Shown here: positions 34,261-42,885 of the stretch, one piece after another
Layout: the number at the start of each line of letters is the position of its first letter
Numbering within the stretch: the stretch's first letter is position 1
Assembly (NCBI GenBank): GCA_033763555.1
Contig: JANRKK010000021.1
Span: forward strand, 1 to 64,000
Reading direction: 5' to 3'
DNA length: 64,000 bases
Source of the DNA: JALYJG01 sp033763555
GTDB lineage: Bacteria > Pseudomonadota > Alphaproteobacteria > UBA9219
Notes under the pieces: generated by a model
Seen by the model: the letters and a program-made list of their open reading frames with translations, nothing else
What the model was told of the DNA's origin: nothing
Database searches by the model: none
Position numbers and translations under genes: made by a program

Positions 34261-34887
34261 TTAAACGGTGACGGGATGCTGCACAAGCTGCAGCATCGGT
34301 ACATCATGCGGCAGGTTGCCGTAGCCCCAACTGTCGGCGAAGGGGCCGTGCGCGGCGATATAGGCGGCGACCAAATCGGCCTTGCGCTGGCGCACGCAAT
34401 TGCCAGACGACATCACTCCGGTAATTTTGCCGCTGCTGTTGCGTTCAAGAACTGTGCAGATCAATCCGTGATACGGCACACCCTGCAAAAGATCTTTCAG
34501 GTAAATATCCAGGCCGCCCGAGGCGATAACAATGTGATGGCCGCGCGCGTAATGTTCCATCAGCCGCTGCCGGACATCCTCTTTCCATCTTTGCCGTCGC
34601 CGCAACCGTTCGATGGCGGGAGCCAACTCATCCAGACTCCGTCCAGCCAGCAGGTGGCGCAGCAGGTAGGATTTGATGAATGTGCGTTTGTCTCTCAGCT
34701 CGCGATCATAGCTGTTGACAGCCCAGCGTCCGGCATAGGCTAGCAGGGATTCCAGAAATGTCCGGATGGTTCGGCGCCAGCCCACCACATAAGCCAGAAA
34801 ACTCCAGAAGCTGTCATGCTTGACCAGCGTATGGTCAAAATCGAAGACGGCAATAACCGGGCCTGTCTCAGAGGACGGAGGTTGCAT
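34261..34887 (-). CDS. HAD-superfamily phosphatase (subfamily IB)
   Basis: 208 residues. Motif I AVFDFDHTLVKHDSF holds the nucleophile Asp, HHIVIASGGLDIYL is motif II and QRKADLVAAYI holds the motif III lysine. Motif IV reads GYGNLPHDVPML, where the usual GD is replaced by GN, with the second Asp kept. Such proteins resemble phosphoserine or polar-lipid phosphatases. The start overlaps the hemY-like gene by 20 nt, so it is probably the last gene of the hem operon. Confidence 0.88.
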   Translation of the reverse strand: MQPPSSETGPVIAVFDFDHTLVKHDSFWSFLAYVVGWRRTIRTFLESLLAYAGRWAVNSYDRELRDKRTFIKSYLLRHLLAGRSLDELAPAIERLRRRQRWKEDVRQRLMEHYARGHHIVIASGGLDIYLKDLLQGVPYHGLICTVLERNSSGKITGVMSSGNCVRQRKADLVAAYIAAHGPFADSWGYGNLPHDVPMLQLVQHPVTV

Positions 34888-36214
34888 CGCTGAACTCCAG
34901 TTCCTGCAGGGCTGTGCCTTGAACACGGCTGACGCCGGGGCTGCGCCATTCCAGCGTATTGAACTGCCCGCAATGGGCGCAGAGCGCCTGCCAGGTGGCA
35001 TGCGAGCCGCCGCAGGAGCAGCACAGCCAGGCTGGATCGGCAGGCGCATCCACGGCGCGGGTCAGCCATTGCAGCGCTGCCTGCTCATCGGCGCTTTCGC
35101 GCCGTTCCAGCCGCGCCAGCAGGCGATAGGCCGATTGCGTCGCCCCGCCATGGCTGATGAGGGCGATCAAATGTCGTCGCGCTTCGCCCCAGATATCGGC
35201 GGCTAGTGCCGCTTCGGCCATGGCAAGGCGGCTGGCCGGAGCTTCTTCGCTGCCACGGCAAAGCTTTTCGATTTGCTTGCAGACTTCGATCGGGTCTTGT
35301 GCGCCTTCGCGCCATATAGCCGCCAACTGCGGATGTGGCGCGCGTTCCCAGTTTTTTTCAATCGTGCGCTGGGCCGCGCGGCGATGGCCGGAAGTTGCCT
35401 GCTGCTGCGCCAGATTGATCACGGCGGGCAGCCAGCCGGGCATTTGCTTTACGGCCTGCTCGGCGGCCTGCAGTGCCTTATCAGTTCGCCCCTGCCGCGC
35501 ATCATCCTGTGATGCCGCAACCAGAAGTGCCGCGCGCTGCGCCTTGGCTTTGGCGGGTTCCAGCAATTGCGCGGAAGCGACCTGCGACAGGGCAAGATTG
35601 GCTTCGCCCCAGTTTTGCTGCCGCGCCAGCAATTCAAAACGCACCAGATTCAACCAGGGCGTTTCCGGTTTCAGGCGGTTGAGTTTTTCGATCAGCCGTT
35701 CCATTTCTTCCCAGTTGCCCGCACGACGCGCTTCCATAATCAACCCGCGATAGCCCAGCACCGCGCTTGCGGGCTCCCCGGCCAGCGCACGGAAGATTTC
35801 CTGCGCCGCGCGGTGATCGCCCGCCAGCTGCGCGGCCTGTGCCTGCAGCAATTGCGTCGTGGTTGTGGGGCCCAGCAGGCGGCGCGCATAAACGGCCTGC
35901 CGCCCAGCCTCGGCGGCATCGCCACCTGCGACGGCGACCAGCCCTTCGGCGAGATGATCTTGCCCCTGCCGCCATTTTTTCAGCTTACGGTGCAGCCTCC
36001 AGCGTTCCGGTCCGTTGCGCAGCAAATTCCAAAGACGGAACAGAAGATAAAAAACAAAACCGATGGCGACGGCACTGAAACCAAGGAAAGAGGCCGAGGT
36101 CTCGATGATATAGCCGTTCCATACCATTCGCGCCGGACCGTCGCGCGCAACGACCCAAACGGCCAGCCCGGTCAGAAGGGCGAGCTTGAGCGTGAAGAAA
36201 AAAAGCCGCCTCAC
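34868..36214 (-). CDS. hemY: HemY-like TPR membrane protein
   Basis: 448 residues: two N-terminal membrane helices (LFFFTLKLALLTGLAVWVV and FLGFSAVAIGFVFYLLFRLW), then a long stretch of TPR-like helical repeats. A four-cysteine zinc ribbon closes the protein (WLCCSCGGSHATW, ALCAHCGQFNTLEW). This is the non-enzymatic HemY of proteobacterial hem operons, not protoporphyrinogen oxidase. It overlaps the mitofilin-like gene by 4 nt. Confidence 0.88.
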   Translation of the reverse strand: MRRLFFFTLKLALLTGLAVWVVARDGPARMVWNGYIIETSASFLGFSAVAIGFVFYLLFRLWNLLRNGPERWRLHRKLKKWRQGQDHLAEGLVAVAGGDAAEAGRQAVYARRLLGPTTTTQLLQAQAAQLAGDHRAAQEIFRALAGEPASAVLGYRGLIMEARRAGNWEEMERLIEKLNRLKPETPWLNLVRFELLARQQNWGEANLALSQVASAQLLEPAKAKAQRAALLVAASQDDARQGRTDKALQAAEQAVKQMPGWLPAVINLAQQQATSGHRRAAQRTIEKNWERAPHPQLAAIWREGAQDPIEVCKQIEKLCRGSEEAPASRLAMAEAALAADIWGEARRHLIALISHGGATQSAYRLLARLERRESADEQAALQWLTRAVDAPADPAWLCCSCGGSHATWQALCAHCGQFNTLEWRSPGVSRVQGTALQELEFSDATSVL

Positions 36215-37134
36215 GGCTCGCCTTGTGCGTTGGACTTCGCCGTGGTGGCGAGCCCGGCAAATTCATGTGCCAGCGCCTGCAGAACGGCATTTACCTGCTG
36301 CCGCGCTTCGGCCTGCGCACGCCAGTCTTTCAAAACTTCCTGCGCTTCAGTGGGCAAAGACTTGGTTGATTCAAGTGCCGCAGCAACATCGCCCTTTGCC
36401 AGGGCCGTCTCTGCCGCCGTCAGCGCATCGTTCGTGCTGCCGCCATGCACAGGCCGAATAGAGATCAGGCCACGCAGCACTGCCAGAAAACGTTCCCACC
36501 AATTCTGCGCCGTCGCTTTGCCGATGGCTTGTAGCACCGCAGGTTCAAGGTTGATGAATGTTTCACGCAGGGCATCCGGCATAGGCGCGCCTTGCGCAGC
36601 ATGGGGTTCAATAAGGTTCAACTTTTCCTGCAGGGCAGGATAGGTTTTGCTGGCCTGGCGCAGCGTACTCAGCTCAGCGGTAAAGTTGCGGCCTGTCTGT
36701 GCCGTATCGCGCAATTGCAGGAAGGCAATGGCCGAAGCCATGGAAGCCAGCGTCGCCTGTTGCGTTTGTGCGTTGGCGCCTGTCTGCCTCATCTCGGTTT
36801 GCAGGCCGCTGACCAGCGCGGAAAGGGCGGTCAGGTCGGACTGCAAGCGCGTGACGGCTTCGGCGGATTGCTGGGCGGTTTCAGAATGGCCATCTGTCTT
36901 CGCAGCTTCGACGCGCTGGCTCAGATCGCCGAGTTTGGTATCAAGCGCTTGCAGGCGTTGGTCGATCTCCGCCCATTTTTCCTGTGCCGCACCCGGCGCA
37001 TCGCCGCGCATTTTCAGAATGTAGGGGTAGGCGAACCAGACTGCCGCACCCAGAAGCGCAAGTAAGGCGATCAGGCTCAGCCAGCAGGCCAGCTTCTTTT
37101 TCCGGCAGGATGGTGGGGCGTTCGTGTTATTCAT
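36211..37134 (-). CDS. Mitofilin/Mic60-like inner-membrane protein
   Basis: 307 residues from MNNTNAPPS. One N-terminal membrane helix (LACWLSLIALLALLGAAVWF) is followed by ~120 residues of coiled coil (QRLQALDTKLGDLSQRVEAA) and a C-terminal domain with NWWERFLAVLRGLISIRPV, the conserved mitofilin segment. Alphaproteobacterial Mic60 homologues are encoded beside hemC/hemD and hemY, as here, and are linked to membrane-curvature structures. Start and hemD stop share one base (TAATG). Confidence 0.88.
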   Translation of the reverse strand: MNNTNAPPSCRKKKLACWLSLIALLALLGAAVWFAYPYILKMRGDAPGAAQEKWAEIDQRLQALDTKLGDLSQRVEAAKTDGHSETAQQSAEAVTRLQSDLTALSALVSGLQTEMRQTGANAQTQQATLASMASAIAFLQLRDTAQTGRNFTAELSTLRQASKTYPALQEKLNLIEPHAAQGAPMPDALRETFINLEPAVLQAIGKATAQNWWERFLAVLRGLISIRPVHGGSTNDALTAAETALAKGDVAAALESTKSLPTEAQEVLKDWRAQAEARQQVNAVLQALAHEFAGLATTAKSNAQGEP

Positions 37135-37871
37135 TAGGAACCTCCGGAAACAGGGTGAAGCTGTCTCAGGCATGCGATAACGGATTCTTCGCTGGGTTCC
37201 GGCGCGGCGGCCAGGCTGCGCCAGCGAAGCACCCGCAGCGCTTCGGCTACGGACTCGCTCAGTCCTATCGCGGTCAGGCTTTCGCAGCAAGCCTCCAATC
37301 CGCGTTGTTTCAGAAGGGCCACAAGCGTCTCCGCCGTCCGCACGGAAAAGACCAGTACGGCGTCAATTTTACGCTGTGCCAGCAGGCTGGTTGTGCCGCC
37401 CGAAAGCTGCCCGGCGGCTAGCGCGACATAAAGCGGCCAGATGGCGACCTGATAGCCCAGCCGCTGCAGTTCGTCCTGTCCGCCACTGTCAATGTCCTGA
37501 GCGGCAATATGCAGAATTGGTGAGGTTTTTTCCGCAAGGCTTTCTCCGATCAATTGGGCGAGCGCCGTACCGTCACTGTCAGAATGTCGCACATCTCTAA
37601 AACCAAAATCGCGCGCCTTATCCGCCGTGCGCGGCCCGACACAGAAACAGGGCAGGGGCAGAAGATTTTCGATGGAGTCCTTATCCAGAACCTCAAACAC
37701 ATTGCCGCTGGTGATCATCACGGCTTGAGGATTTTCAGCATCCGGCATCGGCAGGGCGGACGGCACGATAGTGAGCAACGGTTCAATCACGCCATCATAG
37801 CCAGCCCGACCCAGCTCCTGCGCCAGTTTTTCCGAGGCGGCCTGCGGGCGGGTAATTAGAATATTGACCAT
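37134..37871 (-). CDS. hemD: Uroporphyrinogen-III synthase
   Basis: 245 residues of the divergent HemD family: MVNILITRPQAASEKLAQEL, CFCVGPRTADKARDFGF, and VFSVRTAETLVALLKQRGLE with LTAIGLSESVAEAL. It closes hydroxymethylbilane with D-ring inversion in tetrapyrrole synthesis. Position between hemC and the mitofilin/hemY genes supports the call, although an unrelated gene intervenes toward hemC. Confidence 0.9.
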   Translation of the reverse strand: MVNILITRPQAASEKLAQELGRAGYDGVIEPLLTIVPSALPMPDAENPQAVMITSGNVFEVLDKDSIENLLPLPCFCVGPRTADKARDFGFRDVRHSDSDGTALAQLIGESLAEKTSPILHIAAQDIDSGGQDELQRLGYQVAIWPLYVALAAGQLSGGTTSLLAQRKIDAVLVFSVRTAETLVALLKQRGLEACCESLTAIGLSESVAEALRVLRWRSLAAAPEPSEESVIACLRQLHPVSGGS

Positions 37872-37873
37872 CG

Positions 37874-38644
37874 CTAAGGCGCTACCGAAGCGAGGAGTTT
37901 ATCGATGACCGGGTCATGCAATCTTGCAAAAGAATCCGAACAATATTGACGGCACTGCTGAAAATTTTCCTTGTTTATGGAAACAGGAATCGAGGCAGGA
38001 ATGAGCGCTTTTATCGCTGGGTAATGGTCAACGAAGTCTTGTAGTCGACCGTTCTTATGGAGTGATGTGGTGTAAGAGCCAAACCACAAATCGATTATCC
38101 GCCCGTCATCAAAGTTAAGAATATACGAAGGTACATAGGTTGATCTGCTATACCTTCCGCCCCAATGAATGGGCATGCATTTTAGCTCCACGGACTTGAT
38201 ATTCTTCCAATCGTGAATTCGTTTTACGCCCCTCGAATAATCGGTAATTCCCTGTGGAGTTACATAAAATCTGCCCCAGACCATAACTGTTGAACCTCCT
38301 ATCAGGATCAATAGAAGAATTGCCAGTAGGGCTGAGTGTTTTTTTAAGGACTTATAGCGGTAGCCTTTTATTTTCAAAATTGAAAAGGATAGAACTACGC
38401 CAAACAGTAATAAAAAATATGCGCTGGCCCGAACGGCAACATAGAGAAAGGGGTCAGTCAAAGAACCATATAGAATGGCTTCGGGCGTGAAGGCGTGGAG
38501 AATAAGGGCGAGTAAGTCGGAATAAAAAAAACTTAAATATGCTGCACCGTAAATTAATGCACAAATGACAACCAGCATGCCTGCATATAGCCACCAGCTT
38601 CTATTATTATTGTTTTTTTGCTTTTTTCTGGACGGCGCAGCCAT
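37874..38644 (-). CDS. Unknown membrane protein inserted in the hem cluster
   Basis: 256 residues from the ATG at 38644, which has GGAG 5-8 nt upstream; the GTG at 38656 is less likely. About three membrane helices (YAGMLVVICALIYGAAYLSF, ASAYFLLLFGVVLSFSIL, LLAILLLILIGGSTVMV) precede a cytoplasmic or periplasmic domain with a beta-rich middle (IKSVELKCMPIHWGG, SYILNFDDGRIIDLWF), reminiscent of PH-like domains. The gene is AT-rich compared with hemC and hemD on either side and looks acquired. Confidence 0.78.
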   Translation of the reverse strand: MAAPSRKKQKNNNNRSWWLYAGMLVVICALIYGAAYLSFFYSDLLALILHAFTPEAILYGSLTDPFLYVAVRASAYFLLLFGVVLSFSILKIKGYRYKSLKKHSALLAILLLILIGGSTVMVWGRFYVTPQGITDYSRGVKRIHDWKNIKSVELKCMPIHWGGRYSRSTYVPSYILNFDDGRIIDLWFGSYTTSLHKNGRLQDFVDHYPAIKALIPASIPVSINKENFQQCRQYCSDSFARLHDPVIDKLLASVAP

Positions 38645-38701
38645 TGATTTCTCCACGTCTCAAAAGTAGCAGCTCCTATTTTTCGTCACAAGGCAAGAGA
38701 C

Positions 38702-39637
38702 TTACGCCGTGAAAAAGTCCTGCGGCAGATTTGCTTTTACTTTTTTACCCAGCGACGCACCGAGCGTTTCCGGATCACGGGCAGGACCGGTTTCGTTCAT
38801 GCGGAGTAGTTCGGAGCCGTCGGGCCGCGCCGCCAGGCCTTCCAGTGTAATGGCGTCCCCCTGCAACCGTGCCAGCGCGCCAATGGGTGTTTGACAGGAA
38901 GCATCAAGCATCTCGAGAAAAGCGCGCTCGGCCCGGACGCAGGTGGAGGTTGGCGCGTGATTGAGGGCTTGCAAAAGCGTGCGCAGCGCGTCGTCTTTTT
39001 CGCGGATTTCAATACCCAAAGCGCCCTGCGCGCCCGAGGGTAGGATGACATCGGTTTCGATAATCGAGGTGATACGGTCGGCTACGCCAAGCCGCACAAG
39101 ACCCGCGACCGCCAGCAGGGTTGCATCTGCGGCACCTTCATCCAGTTTACGCAGGCGCGTATCGACATTGCCGCGTAAGGGTACAACGCGCAGATCGGGC
39201 CGCCGCGCCAGAATTTGTGCCTGCCGCCGCACGCTGGAAGTGCCGACAGTTGAATTGGGGGGCAGATCGTCCAGCGTTCTGGATTTTTTGCTGATGAAGG
39301 CTTCGCGCGGATCGGCACGTTCCAGTATGGCGGCGATCACCAACCCGTCGGGCAGGCGGCTGGCGACGTCTTTCATAGAATGCACGGCGATGTCGATCGC
39401 GCCGCTTTTCAAGGAATCCTCGATTTCTTTGGTGAACATGCCTTTGTTGCCGCCGCTGTCGATGAAAGAGCGGTCTTTCTGCCCCGGCTGCCAGTCGCCA
39501 TGCGTACGGATGGGTACGACCTCAATAGCAACCTCTGCGTGCAGCGCAGAAATTTTTTGACGCACTTCCTCAGCCTGCCGAAGAGCCAAAGGACTGCCGC
39601 GCGTACCCAGGCGGAGGGTGCGGTGAGATTTTTTCAT
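38702..39637 (-). CDS. hemC: Hydroxymethylbilane synthase (porphobilinogen deaminase)
   Basis: 311 residues: LRLGTRGSPLALRQAEEV, KGMFTKEIEDSLKSGAIDIA, VHSMKDVASRLPDGL, and the cofactor-binding cysteine in LDASCQTPIGALA, to which the dipyrromethane is attached. Catalyses the polymerisation of four porphobilinogens. It is the first gene of the minus-strand haem cluster. Confidence 0.96.
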   Translation of the reverse strand: MKKSHRTLRLGTRGSPLALRQAEEVRQKISALHAEVAIEVVPIRTHGDWQPGQKDRSFIDSGGNKGMFTKEIEDSLKSGAIDIAVHSMKDVASRLPDGLVIAAILERADPREAFISKKSRTLDDLPPNSTVGTSSVRRQAQILARRPDLRVVPLRGNVDTRLRKLDEGAADATLLAVAGLVRLGVADRITSIIETDVILPSGAQGALGIEIREKDDALRTLLQALNHAPTSTCVRAERAFLEMLDASCQTPIGALARLQGDAITLEGLAARPDGSELLRMNETGPARDPETLGASLGKKVKANLPQDFFTA

Positions 39638-39775
39638 TCAAAACTACCCAAAACGGGGGAAGAAAATACCGACAAGAAGCAAGATTTTACGCTTCTGCTT
39701 TAACAGATTTTTTACCATAGAATCAATGAATTAGTTTCAAGATTCGCATGTATAGTTTTTTGCATAGCAGTTGAG

Positions 39776-39807
39776 AAAAATTTTAAGAAGCCGTGCTTTA
39801 AGGCTTC
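39776..39807 (-). terminator. Possible terminator for the small gene at 39869-40102
   Basis: On the minus strand GAAGCC and GGCTTC (6-bp stem, 9-nt loop) are followed by TTAAAATTTTT. The stem is short, so this is tentative. The remainder of 39638-39868 is AT-rich and shows no other feature. Confidence 0.4.
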
Positions 39808-39868
39808 GGCGCCTGCCTGAAACGGCAGCACCAAAATTCAGAAGATTGAGAGTTTCGTGATGAAGAAA

Positions 39869-40102
39869 TTAGACCCTCAAATTCACCGAGCCGCCGCGCT
39901 TATCGCCGCTGCTCCCTTTGCCGCCCTTGGCCCTGTCGCTGTTGCTGCGTGTCTGGTTGCCCCGCTCGGATTTGGGCGAGGGGTCGACGGCACGCTGGGT
40001 TACGGGGACGCTGGCCTGGGCCTGGACATGAGGGACCGTCTTTGCCGCTTCAGTTGGCAAAGTGTTGGGTGCCACGGGCGCTGGCAGGGGCGGAACTTGC
40101 AT
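39869..40102 (-). CDS. Small unknown Pro/Arg-rich protein, 77 aa
   Basis: ATG at 40102 with GAGGGTGA 5' of it. The product (MQVPPLPAPVAPNTLP...) is Pro-rich at the N-terminus, then basic and Gly/Ser-rich, ending GGSVNLRV. It lies head-to-head with the DUF2336 gene and has a possible terminator behind it. An ORF on the opposite strand covers the same region, but its predicted protein is less natural. Confidence 0.45.
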   Translation of the reverse strand: MQVPPLPAPVAPNTLPTEAAKTVPHVQAQASVPVTQRAVDPSPKSERGNQTRSNSDRAKGGKGSSGDKRGGSVNLRV

Positions 40103-40215
40103 GATCACCCTCGGGCGGTGGTTTCCCGTATTCGCCGCCAATTATCGGCCCAATTATTGCCCTGGCAACATGAAAATTCCATTAATCATTTTGTAATAGG
40201 CAGTGTTTTAGATAA

Positions 40216-41391
40216 ATGCCGGATATTGTTGGACAAATGCAGAACGATGACCCCCCTTCGGGTTCGAGTCGCCCCATGACCGTACGTCTCCAGCATCAGC
40301 TGCCGGCGATGTTTGCGCTGGCCCATGAACGCACCGAGGGTGCGCGCGTCCGGCTGGCGGGAATGTTGGCCGATGTGTTTCTGGCCGAAGAAAAATCTCT
40401 GTCGCTGCGCGAAGAGGAGTTGGTCAATGAATTGATCGACCAGCTGCTGCAGAACGACACGCCTGCCATCCGCGCCCAGCTGGTGCATAAATTCGCCGAT
40501 ACGGTGCGCATGCCGCGCAAGATGGCGATGACGCTAGCCTGCGACACGATTGAAGTCGCCGAACGCATTCTGATGACCAGCCAGACTCTGGCGGACGAAG
40601 ATCTCATCACCGTTGTCGAGACGCAGGGCAGCAACCATGCCCGCGCTGTTGCCCAGCGCGCCAGCATCAGCGAGGCCGTGGCCGATGCGCTGGTGATCAC
40701 GGGCGATCTGGGCGTCATGAAGCTGGTGGCTGAAAACCTCGGCGCGCATCTGAGCGTGCAGGCGGTTGATATTGTTGCCAACGCTGCGCGTTTTGCTGCT
40801 GAACTGCGTGAACCGATCATGAAGCGTCCGGAAATGACGCCGGAGTCCGCCGCCCGTCTTTACTGGTGGGTGTCGCAGGATCTGCGCCGTTACGCGCTGA
40901 AGCGCTTTGGCATCGCCGCCGGGCAGGTGGATGAGGCGCTGGCCAAGACCATCGATGAATTTCTGAGCTACCACTCCATGGAACGCAACAATGACAGCGT
41001 GATGGAACAGGTGGCCGATTGGCTGAATGAACGGCAGGCGGTGTCGTCGCGCATTCTGCCGCAGGTGTTGCGCCTGCAGCATTTCCGCCTGTTCAATATT
41101 CTTATCAGCCGCCTTGCGGGTCTGACCCTGTCGCTGGTCGATACGATTGTCGCTGAAACAGGCGGCCGCGGCCTGGCCGTGGTATGCCGCGCCATCGGTG
41201 TGGACAAACCCAGCTTTGTTTCGATTTTCCTGCTGTCCCGCGCGTCGCGCCCGGGCGAGCAAATCGTCCATCCGCGTGAATTGAGTGAGGCGCTGGCTTC
41301 TTTTGATCGCCTGACAGTGCCGCTGGCGCAGGATCTGCTGCGCACCTGGAAATATGACCCGTCCTACTTTGCCAAGCGCGGGGATGCGTAA
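40216..41391 (+). CDS. DUF2336-domain protein
   Basis: 391 residues, all-helical, no signal or membrane segment. The repeated short helices (LAHERTEGARVRLAGMLADV, RAQLVHKFADTVRMPRKMAM, ISEAVADALVITGDLGVMKLV) correspond to the HEAT-like DUF2336 family, which is nearly confined to alphaproteobacteria and of unknown function. In-frame ATG at 40276 is an alternative start. The 3' end overlaps the convergent gene by 28 nt. Confidence 0.88.
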   Translation: MPDIVGQMQNDDPPSGSSRPMTVRLQHQLPAMFALAHERTEGARVRLAGMLADVFLAEEKSLSLREEELVNELIDQLLQNDTPAIRAQLVHKFADTVRMPRKMAMTLACDTIEVAERILMTSQTLADEDLITVVETQGSNHARAVAQRASISEAVADALVITGDLGVMKLVAENLGAHLSVQAVDIVANAARFAAELREPIMKRPEMTPESAARLYWWVSQDLRRYALKRFGIAAGQVDEALAKTIDEFLSYHSMERNNDSVMEQVADWLNERQAVSSRILPQVLRLQHFRLFNILISRLAGLTLSLVDTIVAETGGRGLAVVCRAIGVDKPSFVSIFLLSRASRPGEQIVHPRELSEALASFDRLTVPLAQDLLRTWKYDPSYFAKRGDA

Positions 41392-41822
41392 GTATTTTTT
41401 CCTGTCCTTTGGGGCCTTTTAACTTTTCTTCCTTCAAAGAAAAGTGTGCGGGAGCCTGCAAAACGCTCCAGCGAATAATAGCTTCCGTCCTTTTTCTGGT
41501 AAACGACAAGGGCTGCGACAGGTGTCGATGCGCCTTGCTCGCCTGAAAAATTGATGCCCGCTACACCACTCCGCTCGGCAAGGAATCTTCCGGCCGGGGT
41601 TTTTTTCCGGGTGGCCAGCCACAAAACCCATCCGCGCTTGCCCCAATCCGTAATCCAGTAGCGTGTGAAAGGATGCTTGCGGGGGGATGTGAGGGTATAG
41701 CTGGCCCATTGCAGCGTCCGGCCTTCAAAATTTTCCAGCCGATAGCAATCGATACCAACGACGGACCCCGTAATAACTTTGCCCCCGATCTTAACTGACA
41801 GCTCCTTACCCAGCTTGATCAT
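41364..41822 (-). CDS. Unknown protein, last gene of the XRE-led operon, 152 aa
   Basis: Starts 17 nt inside the upstream acyltransferase-like gene, so it is almost certainly co-translated. Beta-rich sequence (MIKLGKELSVKIGGKVITGS ... YWITDWGKRGWVLWLA) with a short Lys/Arg-rich C-terminus. It has some resemblance to DUF4178-type small beta barrels, but I am not sure. No signal peptide. Confidence 0.72.
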   Translation of the reverse strand: MIKLGKELSVKIGGKVITGSVVGIDCYRLENFEGRTLQWASYTLTSPRKHPFTRYWITDWGKRGWVLWLATRKKTPAGRFLAERSGVAGINFSGEQGASTPVAALVVYQKKDGSYYSLERFAGSRTLFFEGRKVKRPQRTGKNTYASPRLAK

Positions 41823-42885
41823 AGAAACTCTTCTTCGTCACGGAGGAGAAAGAGGGCACGATGGCATCTTCGCTAAGGGTTATATCGATGGAGCATAATT
41901 CAAGGCTGAGCGCTGGGCAGAATTTGTTTTTGAAAAAGTCGAGGGATTCTGTTTCAGACCCGCCCAGATTCAAAAATTCAACGCCTGAAGCATGCAGGGC
42001 CGATGCCGTTTCAACCAGGGCCAATTCCGCCAAACGGGGGAATTGAGGATTGCTGATATTGGCATGCAGGTTTGCCGTGGGTTTGGCACCTTTGGAAACA
42101 TCCCACAGGGAGACAGCCTCGATCTGGCCGTCAATCAGAAACACCATGCCTTCCGCCATGGCGCTTTGACCGCGCAACATGGAGAAAAGGCTTTCGTGAA
42201 AATCATAGCGGTCGAAATAGCTTTCACGGGAAACGGATGTGCGTGCAGCCCATTGATGGATAAGGCGGCTGAGGCCGTTTTTATGTAAATCGGCCTGCAA
42301 GGGTGCGCGGACGGCTTGGTAGCGCCGTGCGCGCGCCAGCCCGTTGCGCACATCGCCCAGCTTTCGTCCCAGAAGCGTCACCAGATTCTCTGTCGCCAGA
42401 ATACGGGCGGGATAGCGCCAGTCCATCACATCTTCCGAAAGGATACGATGCGTCAAAGACCTGCCTGTAACAGCCTTCAGGCCATTGGTGATTTTATCAA
42501 GCGATGCATCCGTCGGTACGCGCGCCAGACGCAGGCCCAGAGGTGGCGTTGGCAGCATGCGCAGCAGGCTGGCAAGGGCTTTGAGAGACGCGGCATCGCT
42601 CGCGGGAAATACCAGGACATGGCCTTCGCGGTTCGGATGCCAGCAAAACAAAATGCTTTTCCCGAAGGCAGAATAGGCCCACAGCCCGTTGCGACCTGTA
42701 TATAAAAAATACAAGGGTGACGTCAGGTAGCTGTCGGCATTGGATTGCAGGCAGCTTTGCAGGAAAGCGTGATTGGCGGGCTCAATTCTTTTGACGTTGG
42801 GCAATTGCTCAACGCGTTGTTCCCACGCCTCCAGAAGATTGCCGGAAGAGGGGATGCGGCGGTTGGGGCGGGACAGGGCGTTCAT
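41806..42885 (-). CDS. GNAT/FemAB-like protein (DUF2156-type fold), second gene of XRE operon
   Basis: 359 residues. The C-terminal half carries an acyltransferase-like pattern (MVFLIDGQIEAVSLWDVSKG, then GVEFLNLGGSETESLDFFKN) like that of phosphatidylglycerol lysyltransferase (DUF2156) and FemAB-type GNAT proteins, which transfer aminoacyl or acyl groups. The start ATG overlaps the XRE gene stop by 4 nt. Substrate is unknown; membrane lipid or peptidoglycan aminoacylation is conceivable. Confidence 0.78.
   Translation of the reverse strand: MNALSRPNRRIPSSGNLLEAWEQRVEQLPNVKRIEPANHAFLQSCLQSNADSYLTSPLYFLYTGRNGLWAYSAFGKSILFCWHPNREGHVLVFPASDAASLKALASLLRMLPTPPLGLRLARVPTDASLDKITNGLKAVTGRSLTHRILSEDVMDWRYPARILATENLVTLLGRKLGDVRNGLARARRYQAVRAPLQADLHKNGLSRLIHQWAARTSVSRESYFDRYDFHESLFSMLRGQSAMAEGMVFLIDGQIEAVSLWDVSKGAKPTANLHANISNPQFPRLAELALVETASALHASGVEFLNLGGSETESLDFFKNKFCPALSLELCSIDITLSEDAIVPSFSSVTKKSFYDQAG

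Noticed and set aside
39857..40279. Plus-strand open frame of 140 codons
   Set aside because: It runs into the DUF2336 start in another frame and lacks an RBS; the minus-strand 77-aa frame with GAGGG is more credible.
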